This document shows positions 35,481-43,209 of a stretch of 64,000 nucleotides of DNA, in pieces. Each line of letters opens with the position of its first letter. Positions within the stretch are counted from its first letter, which is position 1. The DNA lies in the NCBI GenBank assembly GCA_963634745.1, contig CAVHCX010000013.1, positions 14,022 to 78,021 of the forward strand, given 5' to 3'. The position numbers and the translations under genes were made by a program. This DNA is from CAKRJP01 sp963634745. GTDB taxonomy: Bacteria; Bacillota; Clostridia; Lachnospirales; Lachnospiraceae. The notes below the pieces were generated by a model. The model saw nothing but the letters and a program-made list of their open reading frames with translations. It ran no database searches and was not told where the DNA came from.

Positions 35481-36386
35481 ATGGATGGGTGTATAGATGT
35501 AGCCATCATCGGAAGCGGTCCGGCGGGCTTGAGTGCAGCAATTTATGCAATGCGGGCAAATTTATCAGCCCTGGTCATAGAAAAAGAATATGAAGGCACG
35601 GGGCAGATTGCTGAGAGCGGGAAGGTGGATAACTATCTGGGATTTCCCGGAATCAGTGGATATGATCTGGGAGAGAATTTCAGAAATCATGCCTTAAAGC
35701 TTGGGGTCTCATTTCTAGAGCAGGAAGTGACCAAGATAGAAAAAATAGATGCAGACAGCTTTGGGATTTGGCTGGGGGATGGGACCTCAGTGGAAGCGAG
35801 GGCTGTGATCTATGCCGCCGGTGCTTCTCCCAGGAGGGCAAATGTTCCGGGTGAAAAAGAGTATGCAGGGAAAGGAATTTCCTACTGCGCGATCTGTGAT
35901 GGGTCTTTTTATAGGGGGAAGAAGGTCGCAGTTTTAGGAGGCGGAGATACGGCCCTGGACGACGCCCTTTACCTGGCAGACTTAGCGGATCAGGTTTATA
36001 TCATCCACAGAAGAAAAGAATTTCGTGGGGCGGGGGCCAGCGTGAAGAAACTAGAAGAGAAGAAGAATGTTTCTTTTCTTTTAGGACATCAGGTGACAGA
36101 GATTCTGGGAGATCAGAAGCTGACGGGGGTCCTTTTAGAGGATGGAAGCTCCCTTTTAGTAGATGGGGTCTTCATAGCTTATGGCTCTCTTCCTCGCACA
36201 GACCTTTTAAAAGACTTGCTGGACCTAGACCCGGCCGGCTATGTAAAAGCAGATGAGACGGGCGCCACCGGTTTGGAAGGATTTTATGTAGCAGGAGATG
36301 TAAGAAGCAAGAAGCTTCGCCAGGTGGTGACGGCGGTTTCCGACGGGGCAAATGCGGCGACAGCGGTGGCAGAATATTTGACATAA
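35481..36386 (+). CDS. trxB: Thioredoxin reductase
   Basis: 301 residues from the ATG at 35481, with AAGGAG 8 nt upstream; a GTG at 35472 is in frame but overlaps that site. The FAD-binding GSGPAGLSAAIYA, the NADPH-binding GGGDTALDDALYLA and the redox centre C136-A-I-C139 are all present, as is the C-terminal AGDVRSKKLRQV. The length is normal for low-molecular-weight thioredoxin reductase. Placed between the ASST-family gene and the sulfite reductase, it probably reduces the operon's thioredoxins and may be specific to the pathway. Confidence 0.92.
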   Translation: MDGCIDVAIIGSGPAGLSAAIYAMRANLSALVIEKEYEGTGQIAESGKVDNYLGFPGISGYDLGENFRNHALKLGVSFLEQEVTKIEKIDADSFGIWLGDGTSVEARAVIYAAGASPRRANVPGEKEYAGKGISYCAICDGSFYRGKKVAVLGGGDTALDDALYLADLADQVYIIHRRKEFRGAGASVKKLEEKKNVSFLLGHQVTEILGDQKLTGVLLEDGSSLLVDGVFIAYGSLPRTDLLKDLLDLDPAGYVKADETGATGLEGFYVAGDVRSKKLRQVVTAVSDGANAATAVAEYLT

Positions 36387-36414
36387 AGAAAGAAACGACG
36401 AGGAGAAGAATAGG

Positions 36415-37281
36415 ATGGCAGAGAAAATAGATTATTCCGCCTTGAAAAAAGGCGGCTATATGAGACAAAAGCAGAAAGGCTACGGGTCTCTTAGACTTGC
36501 TGTGATCGGCGGGAATCTGACGGCTGAAAATATTAAAACCGTGGCAGAGGTGGCGAAAAAATATGGCAAGGGCTATGTGCATATGACTTCCAGACAGGGC
36601 ATAGAGATTCCTTTTATTAAGGTGGAAGACCTGGCCCGGGTCAAAGAGGAATTGGAAAAAGGTGGCGTGGGAACTGGTGTGTGTGGTCCCAGAGTTCGTA
36701 CGGTTACCGCCTGTCAGGGATCGGAAATCTGTCCCAGCGGATGTATCGATACCTACACTCTGGCCAAGGAATTGGATGCCAGATATTTCGGACGGGAGCT
36801 TCCCCACAAGTTCAAATTCGGGGTCACAGGCTGCCAGAACAACTGCCTGAAGGCGGAAGAAAATGACGTGGGAATCAAAGGCGGCATGAAAGTCTGCTAT
36901 CGAGAAGAAGACTGCATTTCCTGTGGGGTATGTGTAAAGGCCTGCCGTCAGGGGGCTCTGAAAATGCTAGACGGAAAAGTGGAGCTTGATGCAGAAAAAT
37001 GTAACCACTGCGGACGCTGCCTAAAGAGCTGTCCGGTGGACGCCTGGGATGGAAGCCCCGGATATATTGTTTCCTTTGGGGGAACCTTTGGAAATAATAT
37101 TTATAAGGGAGAGGAACTGCTTCCTATGATTCCGGATAAAGATAGCCTATTTCGTGTGACAGACGCGGCAATCGATTTCTTTGAGAAACATGCAAATCCG
37201 GGCGAACGTTTCCGCAAGACCCTGCAGCGGGTCGGTGAGGATGAATTGCTTGAAGACCTTAAGAAGGCCTATGAAGGATAA
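36415..37281 (+). CDS. Small siroheme sulfite reductase with two ferredoxin clusters (AsrC-like)
   Basis: 288 residues. The siroheme/4Fe-4S ligands are C100 and C106 in CQGSEIC, and C140 and C144 in GCQNNC, the C-x5-C plus C-x3-C pattern. An inserted ferredoxin domain follows with CISCGVCVKAC and CNHCGRCLKSC. The size and domain order resemble AsrC and the small methanogen-type reductases. It should reduce sulfite to sulfide with six electrons. AsrA and AsrB are missing, so electrons must come from ferredoxin or another partner. Siroheme genes lie 3 kb downstream on the same strand, which supports the assignment. Confidence 0.88.
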   Translation: MAEKIDYSALKKGGYMRQKQKGYGSLRLAVIGGNLTAENIKTVAEVAKKYGKGYVHMTSRQGIEIPFIKVEDLARVKEELEKGGVGTGVCGPRVRTVTACQGSEICPSGCIDTYTLAKELDARYFGRELPHKFKFGVTGCQNNCLKAEENDVGIKGGMKVCYREEDCISCGVCVKACRQGALKMLDGKVELDAEKCNHCGRCLKSCPVDAWDGSPGYIVSFGGTFGNNIYKGEELLPMIPDKDSLFRVTDAAIDFFEKHANPGERFRKTLQRVGEDELLEDLKKAYEG

Positions 37282-37295
37282 AAAGGAGTTAACCT

Positions 37296-37547
37296 ATGGC
37301 AGAATTAGATTTAGAAGTGACAGATGAAGTAGATATTACCGATAAGGTATGCCCCATGACTTTTGTGAAGGCAAAGGTTGCGATTGAGGAATTGGAGGAT
37401 GGGGAAATCCTGGCCATCCGTATGAATGACGGGGAACCGGTACAGAATGTTCCCAGAAGTATGAAGGAAGAGGGCCATAAGGTTCTGAAATTAACAGACA
37501 ACGAAGATGGGACCTACACCCTGTATGTAAGAAAGGTGGAAGATTAA
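37296..37547 (+). CDS. TusA-family sulfur carrier
   Basis: 83 residues. The conserved CPMTFVKAK with Cys19 is the persulfide-carrying motif of TusA. TusA proteins relay sulfane sulfur to tRNA thiolation, molybdenum cofactor or dissimilatory enzymes. Its position just after a sulfite reductase and before ThiS/ThiF suggests that it hands reduced sulfur to the carrier protein. Its stop codon overlaps the start of the next gene (TAATG), so it is coupled to the second thioredoxin. The exact acceptor cannot be read from the sequence. Confidence 0.9.
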   Translation: MAELDLEVTDEVDITDKVCPMTFVKAKVAIEELEDGEILAIRMNDGEPVQNVPRSMKEEGHKVLKLTDNEDGTYTLYVRKVED

Positions 37548-37864
37548 TGGCAGCGCGGGTAAGTAAGAAGGATTTTAAAGAGAAGGTATTAAAGGAAAAG
37601 CTTCCGGTGCTGGTAGATTTTTATTCTGATTCCTGTGTGGCCTGCAAAAAACTGGCACCGGTTCTTGGAATTGCAGAGGATGAATATGAAGACAAGCTAA
37701 AAGTATATAAGGTAAATACAAACTTTGACAGAGACCTGGCAGAGGCCTACACGGTACTGTCAAATCCGACTCTGATCCTTTTTAGACAAGGACAGGAAGA
37801 GAGTCGAAAAGTAGGAGCCTTAAAAGAGGTAGACCTAAATAGCTGGATCGAAGCCTATATTTAG
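37547..37864 (+). CDS. Second thioredoxin-family protein, CVAC active site
   Basis: 105 residues, cytoplasmic. The active site is C30-V-A-C33 in FYSDSCVACKKLAP, with the cis-Pro in SNPTLILF. It overlaps the TusA stop by one nucleotide and lies 20 nt before the ThiS-like gene. It is clearly related to the first thioredoxin of the operon but has a different dipeptide between the cysteines, so the two may serve different steps: one near the sulfotransferase, the other near persulfide or thiocarboxylate chemistry. Confidence 0.9.
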   Translation: MAARVSKKDFKEKVLKEKLPVLVDFYSDSCVACKKLAPVLGIAEDEYEDKLKVYKVNTNFDRDLAEAYTVLSNPTLILFRQGQEESRKVGALKEVDLNSWIEAYI

Positions 37865-37884
37865 AGAGATAAAGGAGAAGGGAT

Positions 37885-38091
37885 ATGATTATTACTGTAG
37901 CCGGAGAGAAAAAAGAAGTAAAAGATGGATTGACCTTGCCGGAGCTGATCGAAGAGGAACAGGTGGAGATGCCGGAGTATGTGACAGTTTCTGTTAATGA
38001 GGAATTTGTGGCGACTGAGGACAAGGCTTCTACCGTCTTAAAAGAGGGAGATAACGTAGAATTTCTTTATTTTATGGGAGGTGGATGCTAA
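37885..38091 (+). CDS. ThiS/MoaD-like sulfur carrier ending in Gly-Gly-Gly-Cys
   Basis: 68 residues with the beta-grasp pattern of ThiS. The C-terminus is FLYFMGGGC, so the glycines needed for thiocarboxylate formation (G66-G67) are capped by one extra residue, Cys68. In quinolobactin synthesis QbsE is capped by Cys-Phe and in Wolinella HcyS by Ala; a JAMM protease removes the cap. A JAMM gene is encoded two genes downstream here, matching that scheme. The carrier would be trimmed, adenylated by the ThiF-like protein and loaded with sulfide. No thiamine genes are present, so it is unlikely to serve thiamine synthesis. Confidence 0.9.
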   Translation: MIITVAGEKKEVKDGLTLPELIEEEQVEMPEYVTVSVNEEFVATEDKASTVLKEGDNVEFLYFMGGGC

Positions 38092-38922
38092 ATGGCAATG
38101 ACGGATGAACAGATTGAGCGCTATTCCCGCCATATTATCTTAAAAGAAGTGGGCGCCAAGGGCCAAAAAAAGCTTTTAAAAGGGAAGGTGCTGATTATCG
38201 GAGCTGGTGGTCTGGGGGCCCCGGCCGCTATGTACCTGGCGGCAGCAGGTGTGGGAACTATAGGAATTGTAGACGCGGATGAAGTAGACCTTTCCAATCT
38301 CCAAAGACAGATTATTCATAGTACAGAAGATGTGGGAAAGGCCAAGGTAAAGTCTGCCAAGGAGACCATGAATTTAATGAACCCGGATGTTACGGTGAAT
38401 ACCTACCGCATGTTTGTGGATTCGACAAATATCCGAGAACTGATTCGGGACTATGATTTTATTATCGATGGGACGGATAATTTTCCGGCTAAATTTCTTA
38501 TTAATGATGCCTGCGTCCTGGAAAAAAAACCATTTTCCCATGCGGGAATCATTCGTTTCAAGGGCCAGCTTATGACCTATGTTCCGGGAGAAGGGCCTTG
38601 CTATCGGTGTGTATTTAAAAATCCACCACCGAAGGATGCAGTCCCAACCTGTAAGCAGGCAGGAGTCATCGGAGCCATGGGAGGCGTCATTGGGTCCCTC
38701 CAGGCCATGGAAGCCATCAAATATCTGCTGGGAGTGGGAGACCTCCTTACAGGTTACCTACTAACCTATGATGCCCTTAGCATGGAATTCCATAAGATCA
38801 AGCTTCCAAAGGATACCCACAAGTGCCCGGTCTGCGGAGACCATCCCAGCATTCTAGAGCCGATCGACTATGAGCAGGAAGTTTGCGAAGAGACGGCCGG
38901 AAGATTCACGGCACCCCGCTAG
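38092..38922 (+). CDS. ThiF/MoeB/HesA-like E1 adenylyltransferase
   Basis: 276 residues, starting directly after the ThiS stop. The nucleotide-binding GAGGLGAPAAMYLAAAG, DADEVDLSNLQRQ and DGTDNFPAKFLIND motifs are intact. Zinc ligands are CYRC and CPVC, and a conserved cysteine at C187 lies in PTCKQAGVIGA. It adenylates the C-terminal glycine of the adjacent carrier protein so that sulfide or persulfide sulfur can form a thiocarboxylate. There is no rhodanese domain, so the sulfur must be supplied by another protein, perhaps TusA or free sulfide. Confidence 0.93.
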   Translation: MAMTDEQIERYSRHIILKEVGAKGQKKLLKGKVLIIGAGGLGAPAAMYLAAAGVGTIGIVDADEVDLSNLQRQIIHSTEDVGKAKVKSAKETMNLMNPDVTVNTYRMFVDSTNIRELIRDYDFIIDGTDNFPAKFLINDACVLEKKPFSHAGIIRFKGQLMTYVPGEGPCYRCVFKNPPPKDAVPTCKQAGVIGAMGGVIGSLQAMEAIKYLLGVGDLLTGYLLTYDALSMEFHKIKLPKDTHKCPVCGDHPSILEPIDYEQEVCEETAGRFTAPR

Positions 38923-38935
38923 GAGGAAGAGCAAG

Positions 38936-39367
38936 ATGAGTATTATAAGAATGGCATATCCATTTTTAGATGAAATGGTGGATTATGCAAGAAAACATTT
39001 GCCGGAGGAGGCCTGTGGTCTGCTGGCCGGCAGTGAGGATGAAAGCGGCCGTCTGGTCACGAAAATTTATTATCTTAGCAATATCGATCATGCAGAGGAC
39101 CATTTTAGCATGGACCCCAAGGAACAATTGGCGGCTATTAAGGACATGCGGGCAAGGGGCTTGAAACCCTTGGGAAACTGGCATTCCCATCCGGAAAGTC
39201 CCTCAAGACCGTCGGATGAAGATATTAAGTTGGCCTATGATCCCAAAGCCAGCTATATGATTTTATCCTTGATGGCCAAAAATCCCGTCCTAAATTCCTT
39301 CCATATAGAAGGCGGACAGGTGACCAAAGAGGACCTTAGAATCTATTCAGAAGAATATTTTTTCTAA
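38936..39367 (+). CDS. JAMM/M67 metallopeptidase, sulfur-carrier processing type
   Basis: 143 residues from the ATG at 38936, with AGGAGG overlapping the ThiF stop; a longer in-frame extension back to 38870 has no ribosome site. The zinc-binding JAMM motif is H83-S-H85-x7-S93-x2-D96, and the upstream catalytic Glu lies in EEACGLLAG (E25). Prokaryotic members such as Mec, QbsD and HcyD cleave after the double glycine of a sulfur carrier, removing a cap or releasing cysteine. Here it can be expected to remove Cys68 of the adjacent carrier. A hairpin follows the gene. Confidence 0.93.
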   Translation: MSIIRMAYPFLDEMVDYARKHLPEEACGLLAGSEDESGRLVTKIYYLSNIDHAEDHFSMDPKEQLAAIKDMRARGLKPLGNWHSHPESPSRPSDEDIKLAYDPKASYMILSLMAKNPVLNSFHIEGGQVTKEDLRIYSEEYFF

Positions 39368-39379
39368 AGTGAGGATATG

Positions 39380-39419
39380 GATGGTTTAGAGCTTTGCCGG
39401 CCGAACCATCTTTCCTTTT
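39380..39419 (+). terminator. Weak intrinsic terminator after the JAMM gene
   Basis: GATGGTT (39380-39386) pairs with AACCATC (39404-39410) around a 17-nt loop and is followed by TTTCCTTTT. The stem is short, so read-through into bioY is likely. Confidence 0.4.
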
Positions 39420-39430
39420 ATGTGGAAAAA

Positions 39431-39439
39431 TGTTAGTAT
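39431..39439 (+). promoter_or_regulatory. Extended -10 element before bioY and siroheme genes
   Basis: TGTTAGTAT fits an extended -10 (TGn plus TAGTAT), 41 nt before the bioY ATG, with no good -35. Confidence 0.35.
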
Positions 39440-39480
39440 AGCAACAATGGAAATCAGCTTTTGATCGGGAGCAGTTACAT

Positions 39481-40083
39481 ATGAAATTAAAGACGAAAGA
39501 ACTTACAATCTGTGGTCTTTTCGCTGCGCTTATAGCAGTGGGTGCCTTTATTAAAATAGATATCCCCCTTCCTATGTATACCATGCATTTTACCATGCAG
39601 TGGTTTTTCGTCCTTATGGCAGGCTTCCTCTTGGGAGGAAAACTGGCTAGCCTTAGTGTAGTGACCTACCTGGGCATCGGACTTATAGGAGTGCCGGTAT
39701 TTGCGGCAGGTGGGGGCATAACTTATATTTTTCGGCCGGGATTTGGCTTTTTGCTAGGCTTTGTTCTTGCGGCCTTTCTTATCGGATTTATTACAGACCA
39801 TATGAAAAAACATAACACTTTATGGCTCCTTTTGCCGGCGACGGTGGGATTAATCGCTTATTATGGAGTGGGGGCTATTTACTTTTATTGCATAAAGAAT
39901 TTCTATGCGGCAACGCATATAAGCTTTGGCATGGTTGTCCTGGATTACTGCCTCATTACAGTGGCACCGGATTTTATCCTCTGCGTTTGGGCAGCCCTCT
40001 TCTCAGAGAAACTCCGGCCGGCCTTTCTTACCGTGGTTAAGGGATATAGTATGAAAGCGAAAGCAAAAAGTAAGGTGATGTAA
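39481..40083 (+). CDS. bioY: BioY-family biotin transporter substrate-specific component
   Basis: 200 residues with about six hydrophobic segments. The family motifs ICGLFAALIAVGAFIKI, PVPMTLQTF-like PLPMYTMHFTMQWFFVL, and GRPGFGFLLGF-like FRPGFGFLLGFVLAAF identify BioY, the S component of ECF-type biotin importers. No ecfA/ecfT genes are adjacent. It is placed one nucleotide before a siroheme gene, an unexpected neighbour; it may simply be co-transcribed. A divergent specificity within the family, for example for a pathway intermediate, cannot be excluded. Confidence 0.85.
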   Translation: MKLKTKELTICGLFAALIAVGAFIKIDIPLPMYTMHFTMQWFFVLMAGFLLGGKLASLSVVTYLGIGLIGVPVFAAGGGITYIFRPGFGFLLGFVLAAFLIGFITDHMKKHNTLWLLLPATVGLIAYYGVGAIYFYCIKNFYAATHISFGMVVLDYCLITVAPDFILCVWAALFSEKLRPAFLTVVKGYSMKAKAKSKVM

Positions 40084-40084
40084 G

Positions 40085-40693
40085 ATGGCATATTTTCCTA
40101 TGTTTGTAGATCTATCAGACAAGCCCTGCCTCCTTGTAGGGGGCGGCAAGGTGGCTTGCCGCAAGGTGAGGGTCATGTTAGATTTTGAGGCCAAACTTAC
40201 TGTGGTGGCGGAAGAAATCTGTCAGGAATTAAGGGAGCTGGAAAGCAGTTTGAGAAGGGCAGATGGGCCCAAGATGCTTTTCCTCAAAGAAAAGTCCTTT
40301 GAAGAAAAGGACTGTGACGGCATGGAACTTGTGATTGCAGCTACCGATGACAAGAACTTAAACCATCGGATTGCCAAGTATTGTAAGGCAAAAAAAATTA
40401 TGGTCAATGCAGTAGATCAGAAGGAAGATTGCAGCTTTATTTTTCCATCTTATATAAAAGAACAAAATCTTATCGCGGCATTTTCAAGCAGTGGCAATAG
40501 CCCTATGCTGACCCAGTATCTTAAGGAAAAAGAGCAGGGGATTTTGACTCCTTTTTTGGGAGATTTAAATGAGGCCATGGGCCTTCTTAGACCCAAAATC
40601 CTAGCTGAATATGATACAGAGGACCAAAGAAAAGAAGCCCTGAAAAAGATTTTGTGCCGGGCGATCGAAGAGGAAAAGTTGCCGGAAGTATAG
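40085..40693 (+). CDS. Precorrin-2 dehydrogenase/sirohydrochlorin ferrochelatase (CysG N-terminal type)
   Basis: 202 residues. The start FPMFVDLSDKPCLLVGGG and KVACRKVRVMLDF identify the NAD-binding domain; NAVDQKEDCSFIFPS and FSSSGNSPMLTQYLKEK follow. It oxidises precorrin-2 to sirohydrochlorin and may insert iron to give siroheme. It begins one nucleotide after the bioY stop. With hemC and cobA-hemD it supplies the siroheme needed by the sulfite reductase encoded 3 kb upstream. Confidence 0.9.
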   Translation: MAYFPMFVDLSDKPCLLVGGGKVACRKVRVMLDFEAKLTVVAEEICQELRELESSLRRADGPKMLFLKEKSFEEKDCDGMELVIAATDDKNLNHRIAKYCKAKKIMVNAVDQKEDCSFIFPSYIKEQNLIAAFSSSGNSPMLTQYLKEKEQGILTPFLGDLNEAMGLLRPKILAEYDTEDQRKEALKKILCRAIEEEKLPEV

Positions 40694-40733
40694 GAAAATA
40701 GGCGGTAAAATCACAGACTGAGAGGGAGCGGGA

Positions 40734-41666
40734 ATGCAATATTTTATAGGAAGCAGGGGGTCAAAGCTGGCCCTGGTGCAGACAAATTATGTGATTAATA
40801 AATTAAAGAGGGCATACCCGGAGGATGACTTTGAGGCTGTGATTATAAAGACTACTGGGGATATAGAGCAAAAAAAGGCCCTGGATCAAATCGGGTCTAA
40901 GGGGATTTTTGTAAAAGAGATTGAGGAGGGCCTCTTGGCCGGAAGGATCCATATGGCAGTCCACTCCATGAAGGATATGCCGGAGGAGCCGGAAAAAGGC
41001 CTTACCTTTGCTAGGGTATGGGAGCGGGAGGACCCAAGAGACGTGCTGGTGCTTAAATCCGCGGCCTCCCTGGAAGACTTGCCCAAAGGTGCCCTTATAG
41101 GAACCGGAAGTAAGAGAAGAAAATATCAACTTTTAAAACTCCGGCCGGATCTTACGGTCGTAGGTATCCGGGGGAATATAGACACCAGGCTTAGAAAACT
41201 CTATGAGGGAGTGCCTGTGGATCTGCCTGATCCGGATCAGGGTCAAGGGATTTTAGATGGGATTGTCTTGGCGGCGGCAGGAATGAAGCGCCTGGGAAGA
41301 GAAGGGGAGATCAGCCAGTATTTATCTTACCGGGAAATGATACCGGCCCCTGCCCAGGGAGCCTTGGCGCTGGAAGTTTCGGAGGACAACCTGGAACTTT
41401 TGGAAAAGCTGGATGCCTTGTCTGAGCCTGAGGATGATATATGTGTCAATGTAGAGAGAGACTTTTTAAAGCGGATCGGTGGAAATTGTCATCTCCCGGT
41501 AGGAGCCTATTGTGAGAGGGATAAGGATGAGCTGCGGCTTATAGCAATGTTTGGAAATGAAGACGGAAGTCGGCTGGCAAAGACGGAACAGACCTGTCCT
41601 AAGGCAGCAGGCAGGAGGCTTGTAGACCGGGCCCTGGCAGACATAAAGTCTCAACTGGAGATTTAA
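40734..41666 (+). CDS. hemC: Porphobilinogen deaminase (hydroxymethylbilane synthase)
   Basis: 310 residues, normal length. GSRGSKLALVQTNYV at the N-terminus, VHSMKDMPEE, GTGSKRRKYQLL and GIRGNIDTRL are the family signatures. The dipyrromethane-cofactor cysteine is C252 in GGNCHLPVGAYC. It polymerises four porphobilinogen molecules to hydroxymethylbilane in the cytoplasm. It is 40 nt after the precorrin-2 dehydrogenase gene. Earlier steps (hemA, hemL, hemB) are not in the window. Confidence 0.95.
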   Translation: MQYFIGSRGSKLALVQTNYVINKLKRAYPEDDFEAVIIKTTGDIEQKKALDQIGSKGIFVKEIEEGLLAGRIHMAVHSMKDMPEEPEKGLTFARVWEREDPRDVLVLKSAASLEDLPKGALIGTGSKRRKYQLLKLRPDLTVVGIRGNIDTRLRKLYEGVPVDLPDPDQGQGILDGIVLAAAGMKRLGREGEISQYLSYREMIPAPAQGALALEVSEDNLELLEKLDALSEPEDDICVNVERDFLKRIGGNCHLPVGAYCERDKDELRLIAMFGNEDGSRLAKTEQTCPKAAGRRLVDRALADIKSQLEI

Positions 41667-41694
41667 AAATAAACCTTAAAAGTGTGAAGTATAT

Positions 41695-43191
41695 ATGGGA
41701 AAAGTAGTATTAGTTGGAGCAGGACCGGGAGATACGGGCCTGCTTACTTTAAAAGGAGAAACATATATAAGACAGGCAGACTGCCTGGTCTACGACAGAC
41801 TGTCTTCGCCGGACTTTCTGTCCATGGCAAGGCCCGGATGTGAGCTTATCTATGTGGGAAAGGAAAATCATAAGCATGTATTAAAGCAGGATGCGATCAA
41901 TGAACTGTTGTATGAGAAGGCAAAGGCCTGCCAATTGGTGGTGCGGCTAAAGGGAGGAGACCCCTACGTCTTTGGAAGAGGCGGGGAGGAAGCCTTGTAC
42001 CTGCTTAAAAGACAGGTGGAAGTAGAAGTGGTGCCGGGAGTAAGTTCAGCAGTGGCGGCCCTAGCAGATGCTGGAATTCCCATTACCCACAGAGGCCTGG
42101 CCAAAGGCTTTCAGGTGATTACCGCCCACAGCAGAAAAGACCAGGAGGCAGATATTGATTATTCCTTGCTCACAGATGAGACTCTTACCTGCGTATTCTT
42201 AATGGGACTTGCCCATGTGGCGAGCATTGCGAGAGGGCTTATGGAGGCGGGCCGTAATCCGGATACTCCGGTGGCGGTTATCTCAAATGGTACCCTATCC
42301 ACCCAGCGAAAATGCGTGGGAAGCCTAAAAGATATCGGGGAGAAAATCCGAGAGGCGAAGCTTGTATCCCCGGCTATTATCGTTGTGGGAGCTGTGGTAT
42401 GTTTAAACGAAAGCCTTAATTTTTTTGAAAAAAGACCGCTATTTGGAAGAAAGATTACAGTGCCTTATATAGAGCCTATGGAAGCCGGAAGGGCGGACAC
42501 TTTTGGAAGCAATACCTTGATTGAAAACCTAAAGCAACTGGGAGCAGAGGTAAAAGCCATAAAAACCGGAAGAATCCGGCCGATCCTGATCTCTGATTTT
42601 GCAAAAAGAATGTCAGAGGCCGATTGGATTTTATTTACCAGTAAAAATGGAGTCAGGTCTTTTTTCTATAATTTGGAGGTAGCCGGAGTTGATATAAGGC
42701 TTGTGGCTAAGGTTAAATTCGGAGTAGTAGGCCAGGCTACAGCCAGGGAGCTGGCGGCGCATCACATTTATCCGGACCTTATCCCCAAGATCCAGACAGG
42801 CCAAGGGCTGGCGCTGGCATTGAAAGATTCTATAGGGCCCTCCGATCAAAATGTAAGGGTCTGTGTATTCGGAGCAAGGGAGGCAGATGCAGATTTGCAA
42901 GAAAAGCTTTGTGAAAGCTTTGAAGTGGAAAAAATAGATGCTTATGTAAACGAGGCTATAAGAGATTCTGTAACAGAATCTATAGAAGAAACTATCAAGG
43001 AGGCCGTCTTTACCAGTGCATCCAATGTGCATCGATTTTTCCAAAGGATGCCGGAAGGCTTAAAGCTAGAGAGGGCCTACTCTATAGGCGATAAAACTAC
43101 AGCGGCCTTACAATCCTACCCGGTAGGAGAGATCGTGGAGGCCGCGTCCTCTGGTTATGAAGCTTTAATTGATCTTCTGCTGCAATCCTAA
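41695..43191 (+). CDS. cobA-hemD: Fused uroporphyrinogen-III methyltransferase/uroporphyrinogen-III synthase
   Basis: 498 residues in two domains. Residues 1-about 245 are the SAM-dependent methyltransferase (VGAGPGDTGLLTLKG, VRLKGGDPYVFGRGGEE, GVSSAVAALADAGIPITHRG, FLMGL). Residues about 255-498 are uroporphyrinogen-III synthase (DWILFTSKNGVRSFF, FTSASNVHRFF). The fusion turns hydroxymethylbilane into precorrin-2 through two successive activities and is common in Clostridia. It completes the siroheme branch with the two preceding genes. A 9-11 bp GC-rich hairpin follows the stop. Confidence 0.95.
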   Translation: MGKVVLVGAGPGDTGLLTLKGETYIRQADCLVYDRLSSPDFLSMARPGCELIYVGKENHKHVLKQDAINELLYEKAKACQLVVRLKGGDPYVFGRGGEEALYLLKRQVEVEVVPGVSSAVAALADAGIPITHRGLAKGFQVITAHSRKDQEADIDYSLLTDETLTCVFLMGLAHVASIARGLMEAGRNPDTPVAVISNGTLSTQRKCVGSLKDIGEKIREAKLVSPAIIVVGAVVCLNESLNFFEKRPLFGRKITVPYIEPMEAGRADTFGSNTLIENLKQLGAEVKAIKTGRIRPILISDFAKRMSEADWILFTSKNGVRSFFYNLEVAGVDIRLVAKVKFGVVGQATARELAAHHIYPDLIPKIQTGQGLALALKDSIGPSDQNVRVCVFGAREADADLQEKLCESFEVEKIDAYVNEAIRDSVTESIEETIKEAVFTSASNVHRFFQRMPEGLKLERAYSIGDKTTAALQSYPVGEIVEAASSGYEALIDLLLQS

Positions 43192-43209
43192 GTTATAAGC
43201 CTAAGCATA

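Noticed and set aside
37885..38922. ThiS/ThiF as thiamine biosynthesis genes
   Set aside because: No thiG, thiH, thiC or thiE is present, the carrier has a C-terminal Cys cap, and the neighbours are sulfite reduction and JAMM genes.
38870..38935. Longer N-terminus for the JAMM protease overlapping ThiF
   Set aside because: The extension is a basic stretch without family match, while AGGAGG precedes the ATG at 38936.
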